Counted from the first letter of the stretch, positions 43,385-52,450 are shown. The stretch is 64,000 bases of DNA from SABY01 sp964523795 (GCA_964523795.1 CAZGAO010000016.1:6103-70102), one strand, 5' to 3'. The notes: a model not told the origin generated them from the sequence alone. Program-made: numbers and translations.

Positions 43385-45655
43385 TCAGGAATTGCGGCGT
43401 TTGGCGGCGATGGCCAATTGCCCCAGTGCCAGGCCACCATCGTTGGCCGGTACCTGCTGCTGCACAAATACCTCAAAACCGAGGTTCTTTAAAAGCTCCT
43501 CACTTTTCCCAAGCAAAATGGCATTCTGGAAACTGCCGCCCGAAAGCACCACCTTTTTTATCCCGCTCTCCTTTTTCATTCGGATGGCCGTGCTTACAAT
43601 CACATCCACCACCGTGTTGTGAAATTTAGAAGCAATCACCGCCCGGTTCGTTCCGGATTTTAAATCATCGACTATCCCGCCAATCATCGGCTTAAAATCG
43701 ATGACAGAATCATGCATGAAAACATATTTATCGGAAATATTTTTGCGGGCAATACTTTCGAGGCGCATGGGTGCCTCGGCATGAAATTTAGAAACAGGGC
43801 ACAGATTGATCATCGCGCTCACCGCATCAAACAAACGCCCGCAACTGGAACTGAGCGGCGTATTAATATTTTTCACAATCGCTTCCCGCACCATCGTAAG
43901 CTCAAAATCAGAAACCCCGGTCAAGAAATCCATTTTATCATTAAAAAGCTCCCCACCAAAAGTATGATGCAAGTAGGAAACTGCGGTGCGCCAGGGAGCT
44001 TTGGTAACCAGATCGCCACCAGGCAAAGGGATATAATCGAAATGCGTATAACGCTGGAAATCCTTCAAATCGCAAAACATAAACTCGCCGCCCCAAATAT
44101 TTCCCTCCGTGCCGTAACCCGTGCCATCCATGCTTATGCCAATTACCTTTTCGTCCAGCCCATGCTCGGCCATGCAGGAGGCGATGTGTGCAAAATGATG
44201 CTGCACTTCTATTACTTCAATTCCCATGTCGCGGGCAAAGCGTGTCGAGAAATAATCGGGGTGCAAATCGGCCACTGCAAGCCGGGGTTCAAAGCGAAAG
44301 ATCTTTTTGAATTTGTCAATCGTTTCTTCATAAAACTGATGCGTTTCAAAGTTTTTTAAATCGCCGATATGCTGACTCATAATGGCCAGATTTTCGCGAC
44401 CGATGGCAAAGCAGTTGACCAGCTCGGCTCCGGCAGCAAAAATCCCGTCCACTTTAAGATTGGTGCGAATGGGCGATGGCGCAAAGCTACGCGAGCGGCG
44501 TATCAAAGCAGGCTTTTCGTTTACCACAAAACTCACCGAGTCGTCGGTGCGGTTATATATTTCGCGGTTATAAATCAGGAAGGCATCGGCAATGGAAGCC
44601 AGGTTTTGTACAGCCAAGGCGTTGTCGAGGATGATGGGTTCATCAGACATGTTGCCGCTGGTAAGCACGATGGCCGGGGTTTCGAGCATTTCGAGCAACT
44701 GATGATGAAAGGGCATGTAGGGCAGCATCACGCCCATGCGATGGAAGCCATTGTTAACCGATGGAGCCAGCTCCCGTGTGGTTTCCAAAAGCACAATCGG
44801 TCGCCGCCAGGATTGCAGCCACTGGCTTTCGCTTTCGCTCAAATGCGTATATTTTTCTACTTCTTCAATTTTGCCAAACATCACCGCAAAGGGTTTCCCC
44901 TCGCGAAGTTTGCGTTTTCGTAAAGCCGACACCGCCGCTTCATTTGCCGCATCACACATCAGATGGAAACCGCCCAGGCCTTTTACAGCAAGTATTTTCC
45001 CGGCTTCGAGCAGTTTGACGGTGCGTATCAATATTTTATCAAAATCGTTAATTTTTTCCTCGCCGACCAGCAATTCATACTCCGGGCCACAATTTTTGCA
45101 GGCCACGGGCTGGGCATGGAAACGGCGGTCGAGCACATTGGTATATTCGCTACGGCAAGTATTGCACATCGCAAAAACATCCATGGTAGTTTTGTGGCGG
45201 TCGTAGGGCAGGTCTTTGATAATGGTAAAACGCGGCCCACAGTTGGTGCAGTTGGTAAAAGGATATGCGTAGCGATGGCCATGCTGACGCATATCTTCCA
45301 GGCAATCATCGCAAACGGCAATGTCGGGGCTAATTTCGGTGATGCCCTGGGCGGCATCGGCACTTTTACGAATTTGAAAATCTAAAAACCCGAAAGGAGA
45401 AACCGCAGTGCTTTCAATTTTTTCGATGCCGGAGGCCTGCGGTGCCTTCGCCGAAATATCCTTGATAAAGTTTTCCACATCACCGGCACTTCCCTCTGCC
45501 TCGATAAAAACTCCCCGAATATTATTCTCGACCCGGCCAAAAATTTTGTTTTCGTGGGCAATGCGGTAAATAAAAGGCCGGAAGCCTACACCCTGAACCA
45601 GTCCGGTTACGTGAATCCGACAGGCTGATTTTTTCTGCTTAGCGTTTATCGACAA
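43385..45655 (-). CDS. hypF: Carbamoyltransferase HypF ([NiFe]-hydrogenase maturation)
   Basis: Makes the thiocarboxamide precursor of the hydrogenase CN ligands from carbamoyl phosphate and passes it to HypE. It has 756 residues with all HypF parts: acylphosphatase domain (~11-98; VQGVGFRPFIYRIA), two zinc fingers (Cys115/118/136/139 and 164/167/186/189), YrdC-like domain (~200-390; AGKILAVKGLGGFHLMCDAA) and Kae1-like domain (~395-750; VQHHFAHIAS with its metal histidines, GISMDGTGYGTEGNIWGGEF). The start is a TTG preceded by AAGGAG at a good distance. No other hyp or hydrogenase gene is in the window, so it is an orphan here. Confidence 0.95.
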   Translation of the reverse strand: MSINAKQKKSACRIHVTGLVQGVGFRPFIYRIAHENKIFGRVENNIRGVFIEAEGSAGDVENFIKDISAKAPQASGIEKIESTAVSPFGFLDFQIRKSADAAQGITEISPDIAVCDDCLEDMRQHGHRYAYPFTNCTNCGPRFTIIKDLPYDRHKTTMDVFAMCNTCRSEYTNVLDRRFHAQPVACKNCGPEYELLVGEEKINDFDKILIRTVKLLEAGKILAVKGLGGFHLMCDAANEAAVSALRKRKLREGKPFAVMFGKIEEVEKYTHLSESESQWLQSWRRPIVLLETTRELAPSVNNGFHRMGVMLPYMPFHHQLLEMLETPAIVLTSGNMSDEPIILDNALAVQNLASIADAFLIYNREIYNRTDDSVSFVVNEKPALIRRSRSFAPSPIRTNLKVDGIFAAGAELVNCFAIGRENLAIMSQHIGDLKNFETHQFYEETIDKFKKIFRFEPRLAVADLHPDYFSTRFARDMGIEVIEVQHHFAHIASCMAEHGLDEKVIGISMDGTGYGTEGNIWGGEFMFCDLKDFQRYTHFDYIPLPGGDLVTKAPWRTAVSYLHHTFGGELFNDKMDFLTGVSDFELTMVREAIVKNINTPLSSSCGRLFDAVSAMINLCPVSKFHAEAPMRLESIARKNISDKYVFMHDSVIDFKPMIGGIVDDLKSGTNRAVIASKFHNTVVDVIVSTAIRMKKESGIKKVVLSGGSFQNAILLGKSEELLKNLGFEVFVQQQVPANDGGLALGQLAIAAKRRNS

Positions 45656-45712
45656 TATTCTTCTCCTTGTTTTATCCGGTTAATAATCATTTTTAGCTTC
45701 ATCAATATGCGG

Positions 45713-45720
45713 CAAATATA
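45713..45720 (-). promoter_or_regulatory. Putative -7 box for hypF
   Basis: The reverse strand reads TATATTTG, a perfect TAnnTTTG match 57 bp upstream of the TTG start, directly after the ABC ATPase stop. Confidence 0.45.
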
Positions 45721-45734
45721 GGTTTATCCAAATT

Positions 45735-46415
45735 TTATTTAAGACCCAACTTTTCAATTTTATTACCCACCGACACGGCTTTCATTTCGGCTTCCAGTTT
45801 TTTAAAATCCTCCTTGATAACTTTTCTTATCAATCTTCCCTCTTTCAACATATTAATCTCATCGCAGGTATCGCTAAGCGTAGAAAATATATGCGATGAG
45901 ATTATCACGATTTTCCCCAGGGATTTTAGTTTATGGATAATATTTTCGATGATAATATTGCTTTGGATATCCACGCCGTTAAAGGGTTCATCCAAAATAA
46001 AGGCCTGGTTTTCCTGCATCAGAATCGCCGTCAAGGCCAGCTTTTTTTTCATCCCGGTGGAGTAGGTCGAGGCATATTGATTTAAAGGCAGGTCGAAAAT
46101 ATTGCGTTCGTCAATATCGCCGGGATTAACGCTCCGGGCATTGCAAAGCAGGCGGATATATTCTTTGCCACTAATCTTGTTAAAGAAAAAAGGAATGGTT
46201 TGTAGGAAGCCCAGATGATTTTTAAATTTATCGATGTCCGATTCTATCCGGCCCGTATATTTTTCTAATCCGGCAATAGATCTGAAAAGCGTGGTTTTGC
46301 CCGCCCCATTTTCGCCCACAATGCCATAAACCTTCCCTTTTTCAAATTGGATATTTACGTTGTTAAGGGCGTGCTTTGCGCCATAATACTTCGACAGGTT
46401 TTGGATGTTTATCAT
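45735..46415 (-). CDS. ABC transporter ATP-binding protein
   Basis: A 226-residue ABC ATPase of the ABC-2/export type. Walker A is IVGENGAGKTTLFRSIAG (~33-50), signature YSTGMKKKLALTAIL, Walker B AFILDEPFNGVDIQ, and the switch histidine is in VIISSHIFSTL. Its start overlaps the preceding permease stop by 4 bp. The substrate is unknown. It is the last gene of the four-gene run 49096-45735. Confidence 0.9.
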   Translation of the reverse strand: MINIQNLSKYYGAKHALNNVNIQFEKGKVYGIVGENGAGKTTLFRSIAGLEKYTGRIESDIDKFKNHLGFLQTIPFFFNKISGKEYIRLLCNARSVNPGDIDERNIFDLPLNQYASTYSTGMKKKLALTAILMQENQAFILDEPFNGVDIQSNIIIENIIHKLKSLGKIVIISSHIFSTLSDTCDEINMLKEGRLIRKVIKEDFKKLEAEMKAVSVGNKIEKLGLK

Positions 46416-47329
46416 ATTAAAATATCATTAAGTCGCCGGCGAGCCTGCAGATAAAAAAACGGGATAATGGCCAGAAGCATGGGTGGAAACAAAAAACTGC
46501 TGCCCAGCAAAATTCCCTGAGGCACATTCATTTGGTGGGGGAAGGCGGCATATTTTGCCAAAATGATGGCGATTAAATAAACAAATCCCACGAGCATTAA
46601 AGCCAGCAAAATAAGAAGCTGGCTAAAATAAAATATTCCTAAAGTGATGAGGATGGGTAAGGTAAGCATGGTGGAATAAATGACGGCAATTTTGATTTTC
46701 TCCCACAAAAATCCCTGTGCGCTTTTATTAAAAATCCAAACATAATATTCGTCATCAGGTTTGGAATAATAGGAGAGGGATACTAAAAACACAAGCAAAA
46801 GGGCAAAGGCTCCCAGGTTAAAATTATTGGCCATGATGGCCATGATGGTTAAAAAATAAGCGAAGAAAATCAGGAAGAAAGAATTTCGCCAGCCCACCGT
46901 AAACTCGAAAGGTTTTTTGTAAAAAGGGCTTGGGATGGTGAAGTTTATTGCGCTGTTTAAATTAAACAAAGCCATCAGCACTGTCATCAAAGCTAAAATA
47001 GCAAACGCAGGAAATGATTGCTGATAAGCCAAAAAAGCAAGAAAGGGAAAGGCCGGAATCACATTTTCGATCACCCGCAATTTGAGATAGGTTTTGCCGG
47101 AAAATACTGATTTCAAAAAATCGTTCCGATCCCGGTCGCTCAGTTTAGATATAAAATACAAGGCAATCAGTATGAAAATCCAGGGCGCAAATTCGCTCAG
47201 CGCAAAGAGGTAAACCGAAACACCGACAAAGGCAATCAAGAGCAAGCAATAGCCGATGATTGGATTAAATCCTATTTCGATCATCCTGCGATTGATCATT
47301 TTAAACTGAAGAAGGAAATATTCGCCCAT
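46412..47329 (-). CDS. Multi-pass membrane protein, probable ABC permease
   Basis: A 305-residue membrane protein with about eight hydrophobic segments (for example YCLLLIAFVGVSVYLFAL and ILITLGIFYFSQLLILLALM). I recognise no substrate motif. The 4-bp overlap with the ABC ATPase makes a permease role likely. It starts 4 bp after the TOPRIM-like gene, which ties it to the AAA/TOPRIM pair. Confidence 0.75.
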   Translation of the reverse strand: MGEYFLLQFKMINRRMIEIGFNPIIGYCLLLIAFVGVSVYLFALSEFAPWIFILIALYFISKLSDRDRNDFLKSVFSGKTYLKLRVIENVIPAFPFLAFLAYQQSFPAFAILALMTVLMALFNLNSAINFTIPSPFYKKPFEFTVGWRNSFFLIFFAYFLTIMAIMANNFNLGAFALLLVFLVSLSYYSKPDDEYYVWIFNKSAQGFLWEKIKIAVIYSTMLTLPILITLGIFYFSQLLILLALMLVGFVYLIAIILAKYAAFPHQMNVPQGILLGSSFLFPPMLLAIIPFFYLQARRRLNDILI

Positions 47330-47333
47330 TTTG

Positions 47334-47948
47334 TTACAATCCTCTTTGCCTCCTTTTATGGGATGTGAAGTTCTTTAATTTCAAATACGTCCGTTCTAAG
47401 CTTTCACTATTTAAAATTGCATTTTCAATGCTCCAAAATTTAAACACATATTCTGATAAGCATCCGTTATAATTGGGTCCAATTTTAGCATTAGTATTAA
47501 TGGGCACAATATCTTCCCTTATCTCTCTTTTTTTGGAACGCCTTGCCAATTGGATAAGCGTATTTTTAGGATCCGATTCCAGGTCAGGCTTGATTGGAAA
47601 ATTTGCTAAGGCAACATTAAAATATCTTGATAAGCTTTCTCTATCGGCCAAAACCCACGATTCTACCTCGCGAACCGCAATCCTAAAAATAAAATTATCC
47701 TGCAATTCAAAATCTATCCAATCATTTCTTAATGCCATGGGGCATTCGTAACGATCGAGGTCTGTAAGCATAAAATGTGGATTAATGATCGATGCCTGAT
47801 TGAATCCCTTAATATTCGTCTTTAAATATCCGAATCCCTGACCAGAATAACTTTGGTATATTTCATATTTATCAGGAAACTGCATAAGTATTTTGGTCAT
47901 TACAGCCTCACTCAGATTGTCCTCGAATATTAAAGTTACAAAAATCAT
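47334..47948 (-). CDS. TOPRIM-like protein (DUF4276-type), partner of the AAA ATPase
   Basis: A 204-residue soluble protein. The acidic pattern fits a TOPRIM-type nuclease: Glu9 in LIFEDNLSE after strand 1, the DXD-like LTDLDRYE (Asp63, Asp65), and VREVESWVLAD (Glu94/Glu96). The last motif, E-SW-LAD, is the feature I associate with DUF4276. Such proteins often follow OLD/RecF-like ATPases in defence modules. It begins 5 bp after the AAA ATPase stop. Nuclease activity is inferred and not shown. Confidence 0.7.
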   Translation of the reverse strand: MIFVTLIFEDNLSEAVMTKILMQFPDKYEIYQSYSGQGFGYLKTNIKGFNQASIINPHFMLTDLDRYECPMALRNDWIDFELQDNFIFRIAVREVESWVLADRESLSRYFNVALANFPIKPDLESDPKNTLIQLARRSKKREIREDIVPINTNAKIGPNYNGCLSEYVFKFWSIENAILNSESLERTYLKLKNFTSHKRRQRGL

Positions 47949-47953
47949 GATAA

Positions 47954-49096
47954 TTAAAAGAATGTTAATTGGTTAATATCCTTGGGTTTGGTACGAGGCA
48001 AAATGGCCTGCGCAGGCGACATTCCTCCATCAAGCATTTCTTTGATTGAAGGAATGGAAGATGAAGCATAAACTTCGGTGCCTTCTGCAGATGGATTTAA
48101 AACAAGGATTTCGTCAAGCGAAATTCCTTTATCACTCAGCAAATCCATACTATGGGTGCTTATTAATACTTGTCTTCTTTTTGGCTTTTGCAATTTATAA
48201 ATCAATGCAGGGATTTTTGATATAATCGCACTATTCAGCGAAAGCTCCGGCTCCTCCAATAGTAGCAAACTATCGCCATCCTGCAAGGACCAAAGCAATC
48301 CAATCAAGCGTATCGTACCATCCGAAAACTGATCTTCTTTCTGTTTACCGGCTTTAGGTCTCCAATGATCATACATAGCCTCCAAGTGAGGACGGCCGTT
48401 TTCTTCTTTAAACTCAAATTTTTTGAATTGGGGCACAGCAATTTTTAGCGCAAGCTCTATCTTTTTCAACCAGGCACTTCTTGTTTTTTCGTTGACTTTG
48501 GAAATACGATCCAAGAATCCTTTACCAAAGGGATCGCCAGGCAAATCAGGGCCGGTAAACGAAAGCGGATGTTTTAATAGCTGAGGCAAAAGATGCAAAT
48601 AAACAGTGCTTTCCAGGAATCGGGTAATTTCTCTGAATTCTTTATTTGCATTGATTTGCTCGAGGTGGGTCTGTGTTAATCGCTCCTTGTCTTTTTTGTC
48701 ATCCTTATCCGGCCGGTTCAAAATCAATTTATCATTTTTCCATACCCTCTCGTAACTTAAAAATGGCAAGCGATATCCCCTAACTTCTTGCTTTATTCCC
48801 AAAGCATACTTCCACGACACATCTTCAGTATCAAAATCAGACAAATGAACTTCAACTTCCACATCAGGATGTGTCCGAGCTGCCAGACAGCGGATTTTTG
48901 AAATCCCTCCACGATCAAGAACTGCATGTTGAAGGCCGCCGCCGGGCTTGGCAATGTCCCTTAAAAAACGGAATACGTCCAATAAGTTTGATTTGCCCGA
49001 AGCATTAGGCCCAACCATAAATGTCCGGCTTCTCAAAGGGACATCTATCTCCTTAAAGTTTTTCCAGTTTTTTAGTTTTACCCTTGATATTATCAT
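47954..49096 (-). CDS. AAA family ATPase (OLD/RecF-like, AAA_21)
   Basis: A 380-residue SMC/ABC-like ATPase. It starts IISRVKLKNWKNFKEIDVPL, typical of RecF/OLD proteins. Walker A is VGPNASGKSNLLD (28-40), the signature-like loop is DQFSDGTIRLIGLL (255-268), Walker B is SLLLLEEPELSLN (276-288) and the switch His315 is in LISTHSMDLL. Between the lobes lies a charged segment (NRPDKDDKKDKERL, ~127-140). It leads the run AAA-TOPRIM-permease-ABC ATPase. Defence is the usual role of AAA/TOPRIM pairs but is inferred here. Confidence 0.88.
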   Translation of the reverse strand: MIISRVKLKNWKNFKEIDVPLRSRTFMVGPNASGKSNLLDVFRFLRDIAKPGGGLQHAVLDRGGISKIRCLAARTHPDVEVEVHLSDFDTEDVSWKYALGIKQEVRGYRLPFLSYERVWKNDKLILNRPDKDDKKDKERLTQTHLEQINANKEFREITRFLESTVYLHLLPQLLKHPLSFTGPDLPGDPFGKGFLDRISKVNEKTRSAWLKKIELALKIAVPQFKKFEFKEENGRPHLEAMYDHWRPKAGKQKEDQFSDGTIRLIGLLWSLQDGDSLLLLEEPELSLNSAIISKIPALIYKLQKPKRRQVLISTHSMDLLSDKGISLDEILVLNPSAEGTEVYASSSIPSIKEMLDGGMSPAQAILPRTKPKDINQLTFF

Positions 49097-49148
49097 ATCC
49101 TTTCATTTTTAATCAAACGCCAAAAGTACCGAAAGAAATTTGATTGAA

Positions 49149-49182
49149 TAAAAAAAGCCGCCCTCAAAACTGAAGGCGGCTT
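49149..49182 (-). terminator. Rho-independent terminator after the acyl-CoA dehydrogenase
   Basis: On the reverse strand GCCGCCTTCA / TGAGGGCGGC form a stem with one mismatch, followed by a run of seven T. It lies ~185 bp after the dehydrogenase stop, beyond MITE-like copy B. Confidence 0.75.
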
Positions 49183-49187
49183 ATTAT

Positions 49188-49350
49188 AAATAGTGTCTTT
49201 ATTTAAAGTAACAGTTAGAAAAATATACGATTTCAGATTAACGATTTTAGCTTTAAGATGTTGGTGATATTCAGCACAATCTAAAATCTTCAATCGTTTA
49301 TCTTCACTCTTAAATCAAAAAATGTCGAGTTTATGGACAAGCACTAAATA
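49188..49350. mobile_element. MITE-like element, copy B (module 1 only, ~163 bp)
   Basis: Starts AATAGTGTCTTTATTTAAAG and ends TTTATGGACAAGCACTAAATA, inverse of the family terminus. The interior is the A/T-rich module 1 (ATATACGATTTCAGATT, then TATTCAGCACAATCTAAAATC), nearly identical to copies A and D. Module 2 is absent. It lies between the acyl-CoA dehydrogenase stop and its terminator. Confidence 0.75.
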
Positions 49351-49365
49351 AGGGTTTAAGCCCTG

Positions 49366-51147
49366 TTAAAAATCGTAGATATTGTCATCAATCAGCTTAT
49401 CGGCAATGCGACGGCGGGCATCGCGGGTATTTACGGGCGCTACTTTGGTAAGCGTATCGATATATGAAATCAAGGTATCGCGTTGTTCGCCTTCGGCAAA
49501 GCAGTTGATGGCATCGTGGCCGGCTTTGCGAATCAGATCGGCGGCATCATAAACAAACACATCCACGATGTCTTTGTAAATAGCCGCAGCTTCTTCACCC
49601 TTCATCTGCTGTATTTTTTGCAGACGCAGCAGTGACGATTCGGCGGGATAAACCTGCATGATGATGTCGGAAACGTTGAAAAGAATTTCCTGCTCGGCGG
49701 TTAGCTTGCGGGTAAAGGTTTCGGAGATGGTGCCCAGCAAAAGCAGTGCAGCCTTTTTGAAATTGCGCACGTAATACATCTTCTCCTCGAAGTAGCCTTC
49801 GGGAACTGTGCTATCAAAACCTTCATTAAATTCTTTTAGAATACTATTGGAGTAGCGCGTAACGTCAAAACCCTCTTTCAATGCTTTTTTGATGGTGGTG
49901 TCCACCACGAGCATACGGTTGATTTCGTTGGTACCCTCAAAGATACGGTTGATTCGCGAATCGCGGTAAGCACGATCCACCGGCGTTTCGGACGAGAAAC
50001 CCATACCGCCAAAAATCTGAACGGCCTCATCCACGATGTAGTTGAGACATTCTGAGCCAAACACTTTGAGGAAGGCCGCCTCGATGGCATATTGAGCAAT
50101 ACCTTCGATGGTTGCTTCGCCCTTGGCTTTGCCCTCGGCGAGCAGCAGCCCGATAGCAGTATCGATATTGGCGCTTACGCGATAAACCGAGGATTCGGTA
50201 ACCCAGTTTTTGATCACCTGCTCGCCCAGCTTATGCTTGATGGCACCAAAGCTGGCGATGGCTGTGCCGAATTGTTTGCGCTCGTTGGCATAGTTTACCG
50301 ACTGGGTGATGGCGCGTTTGGCCGCACCCAAAACGGTACCGCCCAACTTTATGCGACCCATGTGCAAAATATTAAGCGCAATACGGAAACCCTGGCCACG
50401 TTTGCCCAACAGGTTTTCTATCGGTACCTTGCAATCGTTAAAGAAAATCTGTACCGTGGACGAGCCTTTGATACCCATCTTTTTTTCTTCGGCATTAAAT
50501 TTTATCCCGGGGAAATTGCGCTCCACGATAAAGGCACTCAAGACGCGGTCGTTGTCAATTTTAGCAAAGACGGTCATCACATCGGCAAAACCGCCGTTGG
50601 TGATCCACATTTTTTGTCCGGTCAGGAGGTAATGTTTACCATCCTCGGTGAGCACGGCACGGGTTTTTCCGCTGTTGGCATCCGAGCCGGCGTTGGGTTC
50701 GGTAAGGCAGTAAGCCGAGGTTAATTCGCCGCTGGCAAGGCGGGGCAGATATTTTTGTTTTTGCTCATCGTTGCCGTAATAACTGATAGGCAAGGTTCCG
50801 ATACCGGTGTGTGCCGAATAAGCTACCGAAAAAGAATAGCCGGCACCCATATATTCGCTGGCCAGCATTGAGGTTACAAAGTTTTGCTCGAAACCATCGT
50901 ACTCCTCGGGCACCGAAATACCGAGCAGACCCAGCTCGCCGGATTTCTGCAGCAACCACTTCATCAGCCCCTCTTCCTGGGCATCTATGCGGTCGAGGCT
51001 GGGATAAACCTCCTGCTCCAAAAAATCGGAACAGGTACCTGCAATCATGCGCTGCTCTTCGGTAAATTCTTCGGGAATAAAAATATCCTCCGCTTTGGTT
51101 TCCTTAATCAGGAATTCACCACCTTTTAAAATGTTGTTGTTAGCCAT
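49366..51147 (-). CDS. Acyl-CoA dehydrogenase
   Basis: FAD enzyme of the ACAD family, 593 residues. The usual core (~1-410) contains TSAYCLTEPNAGSDANSGKT and KMWITNGGFADVMTVFAKID for FAD/substrate binding, and INRIFEGTNEINRMLVVDTT whose Glu is the expected catalytic base. A helical C-terminal extension (~415-593) is typical of the longer Bacteroidota and VLCAD-like forms. Substrate chain length cannot be read. It has its own promoter and terminator. No electron-transfer flavoprotein genes are in the window. Confidence 0.93.
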   Translation of the reverse strand: MANNNILKGGEFLIKETKAEDIFIPEEFTEEQRMIAGTCSDFLEQEVYPSLDRIDAQEEGLMKWLLQKSGELGLLGISVPEEYDGFEQNFVTSMLASEYMGAGYSFSVAYSAHTGIGTLPISYYGNDEQKQKYLPRLASGELTSAYCLTEPNAGSDANSGKTRAVLTEDGKHYLLTGQKMWITNGGFADVMTVFAKIDNDRVLSAFIVERNFPGIKFNAEEKKMGIKGSSTVQIFFNDCKVPIENLLGKRGQGFRIALNILHMGRIKLGGTVLGAAKRAITQSVNYANERKQFGTAIASFGAIKHKLGEQVIKNWVTESSVYRVSANIDTAIGLLLAEGKAKGEATIEGIAQYAIEAAFLKVFGSECLNYIVDEAVQIFGGMGFSSETPVDRAYRDSRINRIFEGTNEINRMLVVDTTIKKALKEGFDVTRYSNSILKEFNEGFDSTVPEGYFEEKMYYVRNFKKAALLLLGTISETFTRKLTAEQEILFNVSDIIMQVYPAESSLLRLQKIQQMKGEEAAAIYKDIVDVFVYDAADLIRKAGHDAINCFAEGEQRDTLISYIDTLTKVAPVNTRDARRRIADKLIDDNIYDF

Positions 51148-51181
51148 TTTTTACTTTTGTTAATTGAAAATTTTCAGGCTG

Positions 51182-51211
51182 CAAAGATAACAATGTGCTT
51201 TTATATTGCAA
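51182..51211 (-). promoter_or_regulatory. Putative promoter of the acyl-CoA dehydrogenase gene
   Basis: The reverse strand shows TTG (51209-51211), 19 bases, then TATCTTTG (51182-51189), a perfect -7 box 35 bp before the ATG. Confidence 0.6.
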
Positions 51212-51663
51212 GGCCTGCAAATCGGGCTGAGTACTAGCTATGAAATAATCCGACTCGATGCATCTTTACACCTTTTTAACTGCTTCGGCTATGTCATTTT
51301 GAGAGAAAACTCAATTTTTTCAGCATAATGAGGTAGTGTGGAGCGTAGTAATGCACATGCGGTACCCCGTATTTTCGGAGCCATCCTCACCGAAGGCGGG
51401 ATTGAGCAAAGCTGCCTGGTCCGACCCATCGGGGAAATCACACCATTGCGGGGAGAGGGGATTTCTCTCGTTAATACTGCCCCGATGGTCGGGACAGGCT
51501 ATCTGAAATCTGACATCAAAAGATACAAGATTGCAATCATCTTCGAGGCTACTAAACCTTGCCGTTTCAAATCATAAGATACCCAGGGTTGCAGTCTCTA
51601 TTTAAAGGTAGCTGAGATGTGCTATTTTTTTGAGGGCAGAAACGCGCTATTTTTAGGAGGCAG

Positions 51664-51800
51664 AGACGCGCAAATTGCGCGTCTGTACTTGCGTGCAAAT
51701 GTCTGGCGAAGGAATTGGATTTTGGCGGTTTAGCTGTGAATGGGCGATTTAAGTAGGTTTGTTTTTCGGCAATGCGTAAAGACGCGCAACTTGCGCGTCT
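51664..51800. repeat. REP-like palindromes, copies 2 and 3
   Basis: AGACGCGCAA-A-TTGCGCGTCT at 51664-51684 and AGACGCGCAA-C-TTGCGCGTCT at 51780-51800, 95 bp apart in the same orientation. They differ only at the central base. Confidence 0.75.
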
Positions 51801-51850
51801 CAGAGGGACTAATCGGAGACCTGCTGACCAAAAGATTAAAATCAAAGCCT

Positions 51851-51858
51851 TACCTTTG
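51851..51858 (+). promoter_or_regulatory. Putative -7 box for the Rieske gene
   Basis: TACCTTTG matches TAnnTTTG and lies 18 bp before the ATG at 51877, which argues against the longer upstream start at 51772. Confidence 0.45.
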
Positions 51859-51876
51859 CAGGCCAGCGATAGAGCA

Positions 51877-52287
51877 ATGGATAGAAGTCAGAAAATAAAT
51901 CGGAAAACATTTTTTAAATGGGCTGCCCTGGCACTCACCATCCCCTTTTCCAAAATCTGGCATTCATCAGTTAGCCAAAAGCAGGCTTTTGCCAAAGCGG
52001 AGAAAAGCCTTACTTTCGATCCCAATTTATCCGAGGGCATTTATTTTTATGACCGTGTAATTTTAAATAAAACCGCTGATGGGATTTTACTGTTTTCCTC
52101 CCGCTGCACACATTTGGGCTGCAATATCAGCAAGATTGAAAATGGCAGCTTGGTTTGTCCCTGTCATGGATCGCAATTCAGCTTTGGCGGAATCCCCCTA
52201 AAGGGACCGGCAGTTGAGCCGCTGGAAACCATCGATTACCAGATGGAAGAAGATGGCGAAAGCGTGAGGATTTATTATCGGGTTTAG
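51877..52287 (+). CDS. Small Rieske [2Fe-2S] protein
   Basis: A 136-residue Rieske-type iron-sulfur protein. Both cluster motifs are intact: CTHLGC and CPCHGSQF, about 18 residues apart. An N-terminal hydrophobic stretch (RKTFFKWAALALTIPFSKIW) with a basic start looks like a signal anchor or Tat-like signal, so the cluster domain probably faces the periplasm. No cytochrome b or oxygenase partner is nearby. It could donate electrons to an oxygenase or periplasmic redox protein; partner unknown. It is the only plus-strand gene between 38 and 63 kb. Confidence 0.85.
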   Translation: MDRSQKINRKTFFKWAALALTIPFSKIWHSSVSQKQAFAKAEKSLTFDPNLSEGIYFYDRVILNKTADGILLFSSRCTHLGCNISKIENGSLVCPCHGSQFSFGGIPLKGPAVEPLETIDYQMEEDGESVRIYYRV

Positions 52288-52347
52288 TTTTGATAAATAA
52301 AATTCGGCAGCTTGGCTGATACCTAATATTCTGTCACCTTTTTTTGA

Positions 52348-52450
52348 CGATTCCATGTCCTACGGACGATGGAATGTCCCTTACCAAAAAACAACTAAAA
52401 ATTAAGCTGCTGACTTTCTATCGTCCGAGGCACGAGGACATAGAAACGTC
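52348..52450. repeat. Hairpins with GTCC/GGAC core, copies 2 and 3
   Basis: GATTCCATGTCC-TAC-GGACGATGGAA (52349-52375) and GACTTTCTATCGTCC-GAGGCAC-GAGGACATAGAAACGTC (52419-52450) share the core of the repeat at 43146 but have different matching outer arms. The whole pair is bracketed by CTTTTTTTGACG and CGTCAAAAAAAAG. Confidence 0.55.

Larger units (their letters stand above)
51148..51876. repeat. Divergent intergenic region with inverted and palindromic repeats
   Basis: This 729-bp gap has no credible gene. CATCCTCACCGAAGGCGGGA (51381-51400) and TTGAGCAAAGCTGCCTG recur, in swapped order, at 62772-62824. GTCCGACCCATCGGGG (51420-51435) pairs with CCCCGATGGTCGGGAC (51481-51496). Two REP-like palindromes lie at 51664-51684 and 51780-51800. 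Confidence 0.6.

Noticed and set aside
47334..49096. Assigning the AAA/TOPRIM pair to a named defence system such as PARIS, Gabija or Septu
   Set aside because: Architecture and partner sequence do not match any of these closely enough by eye; left as a candidate.
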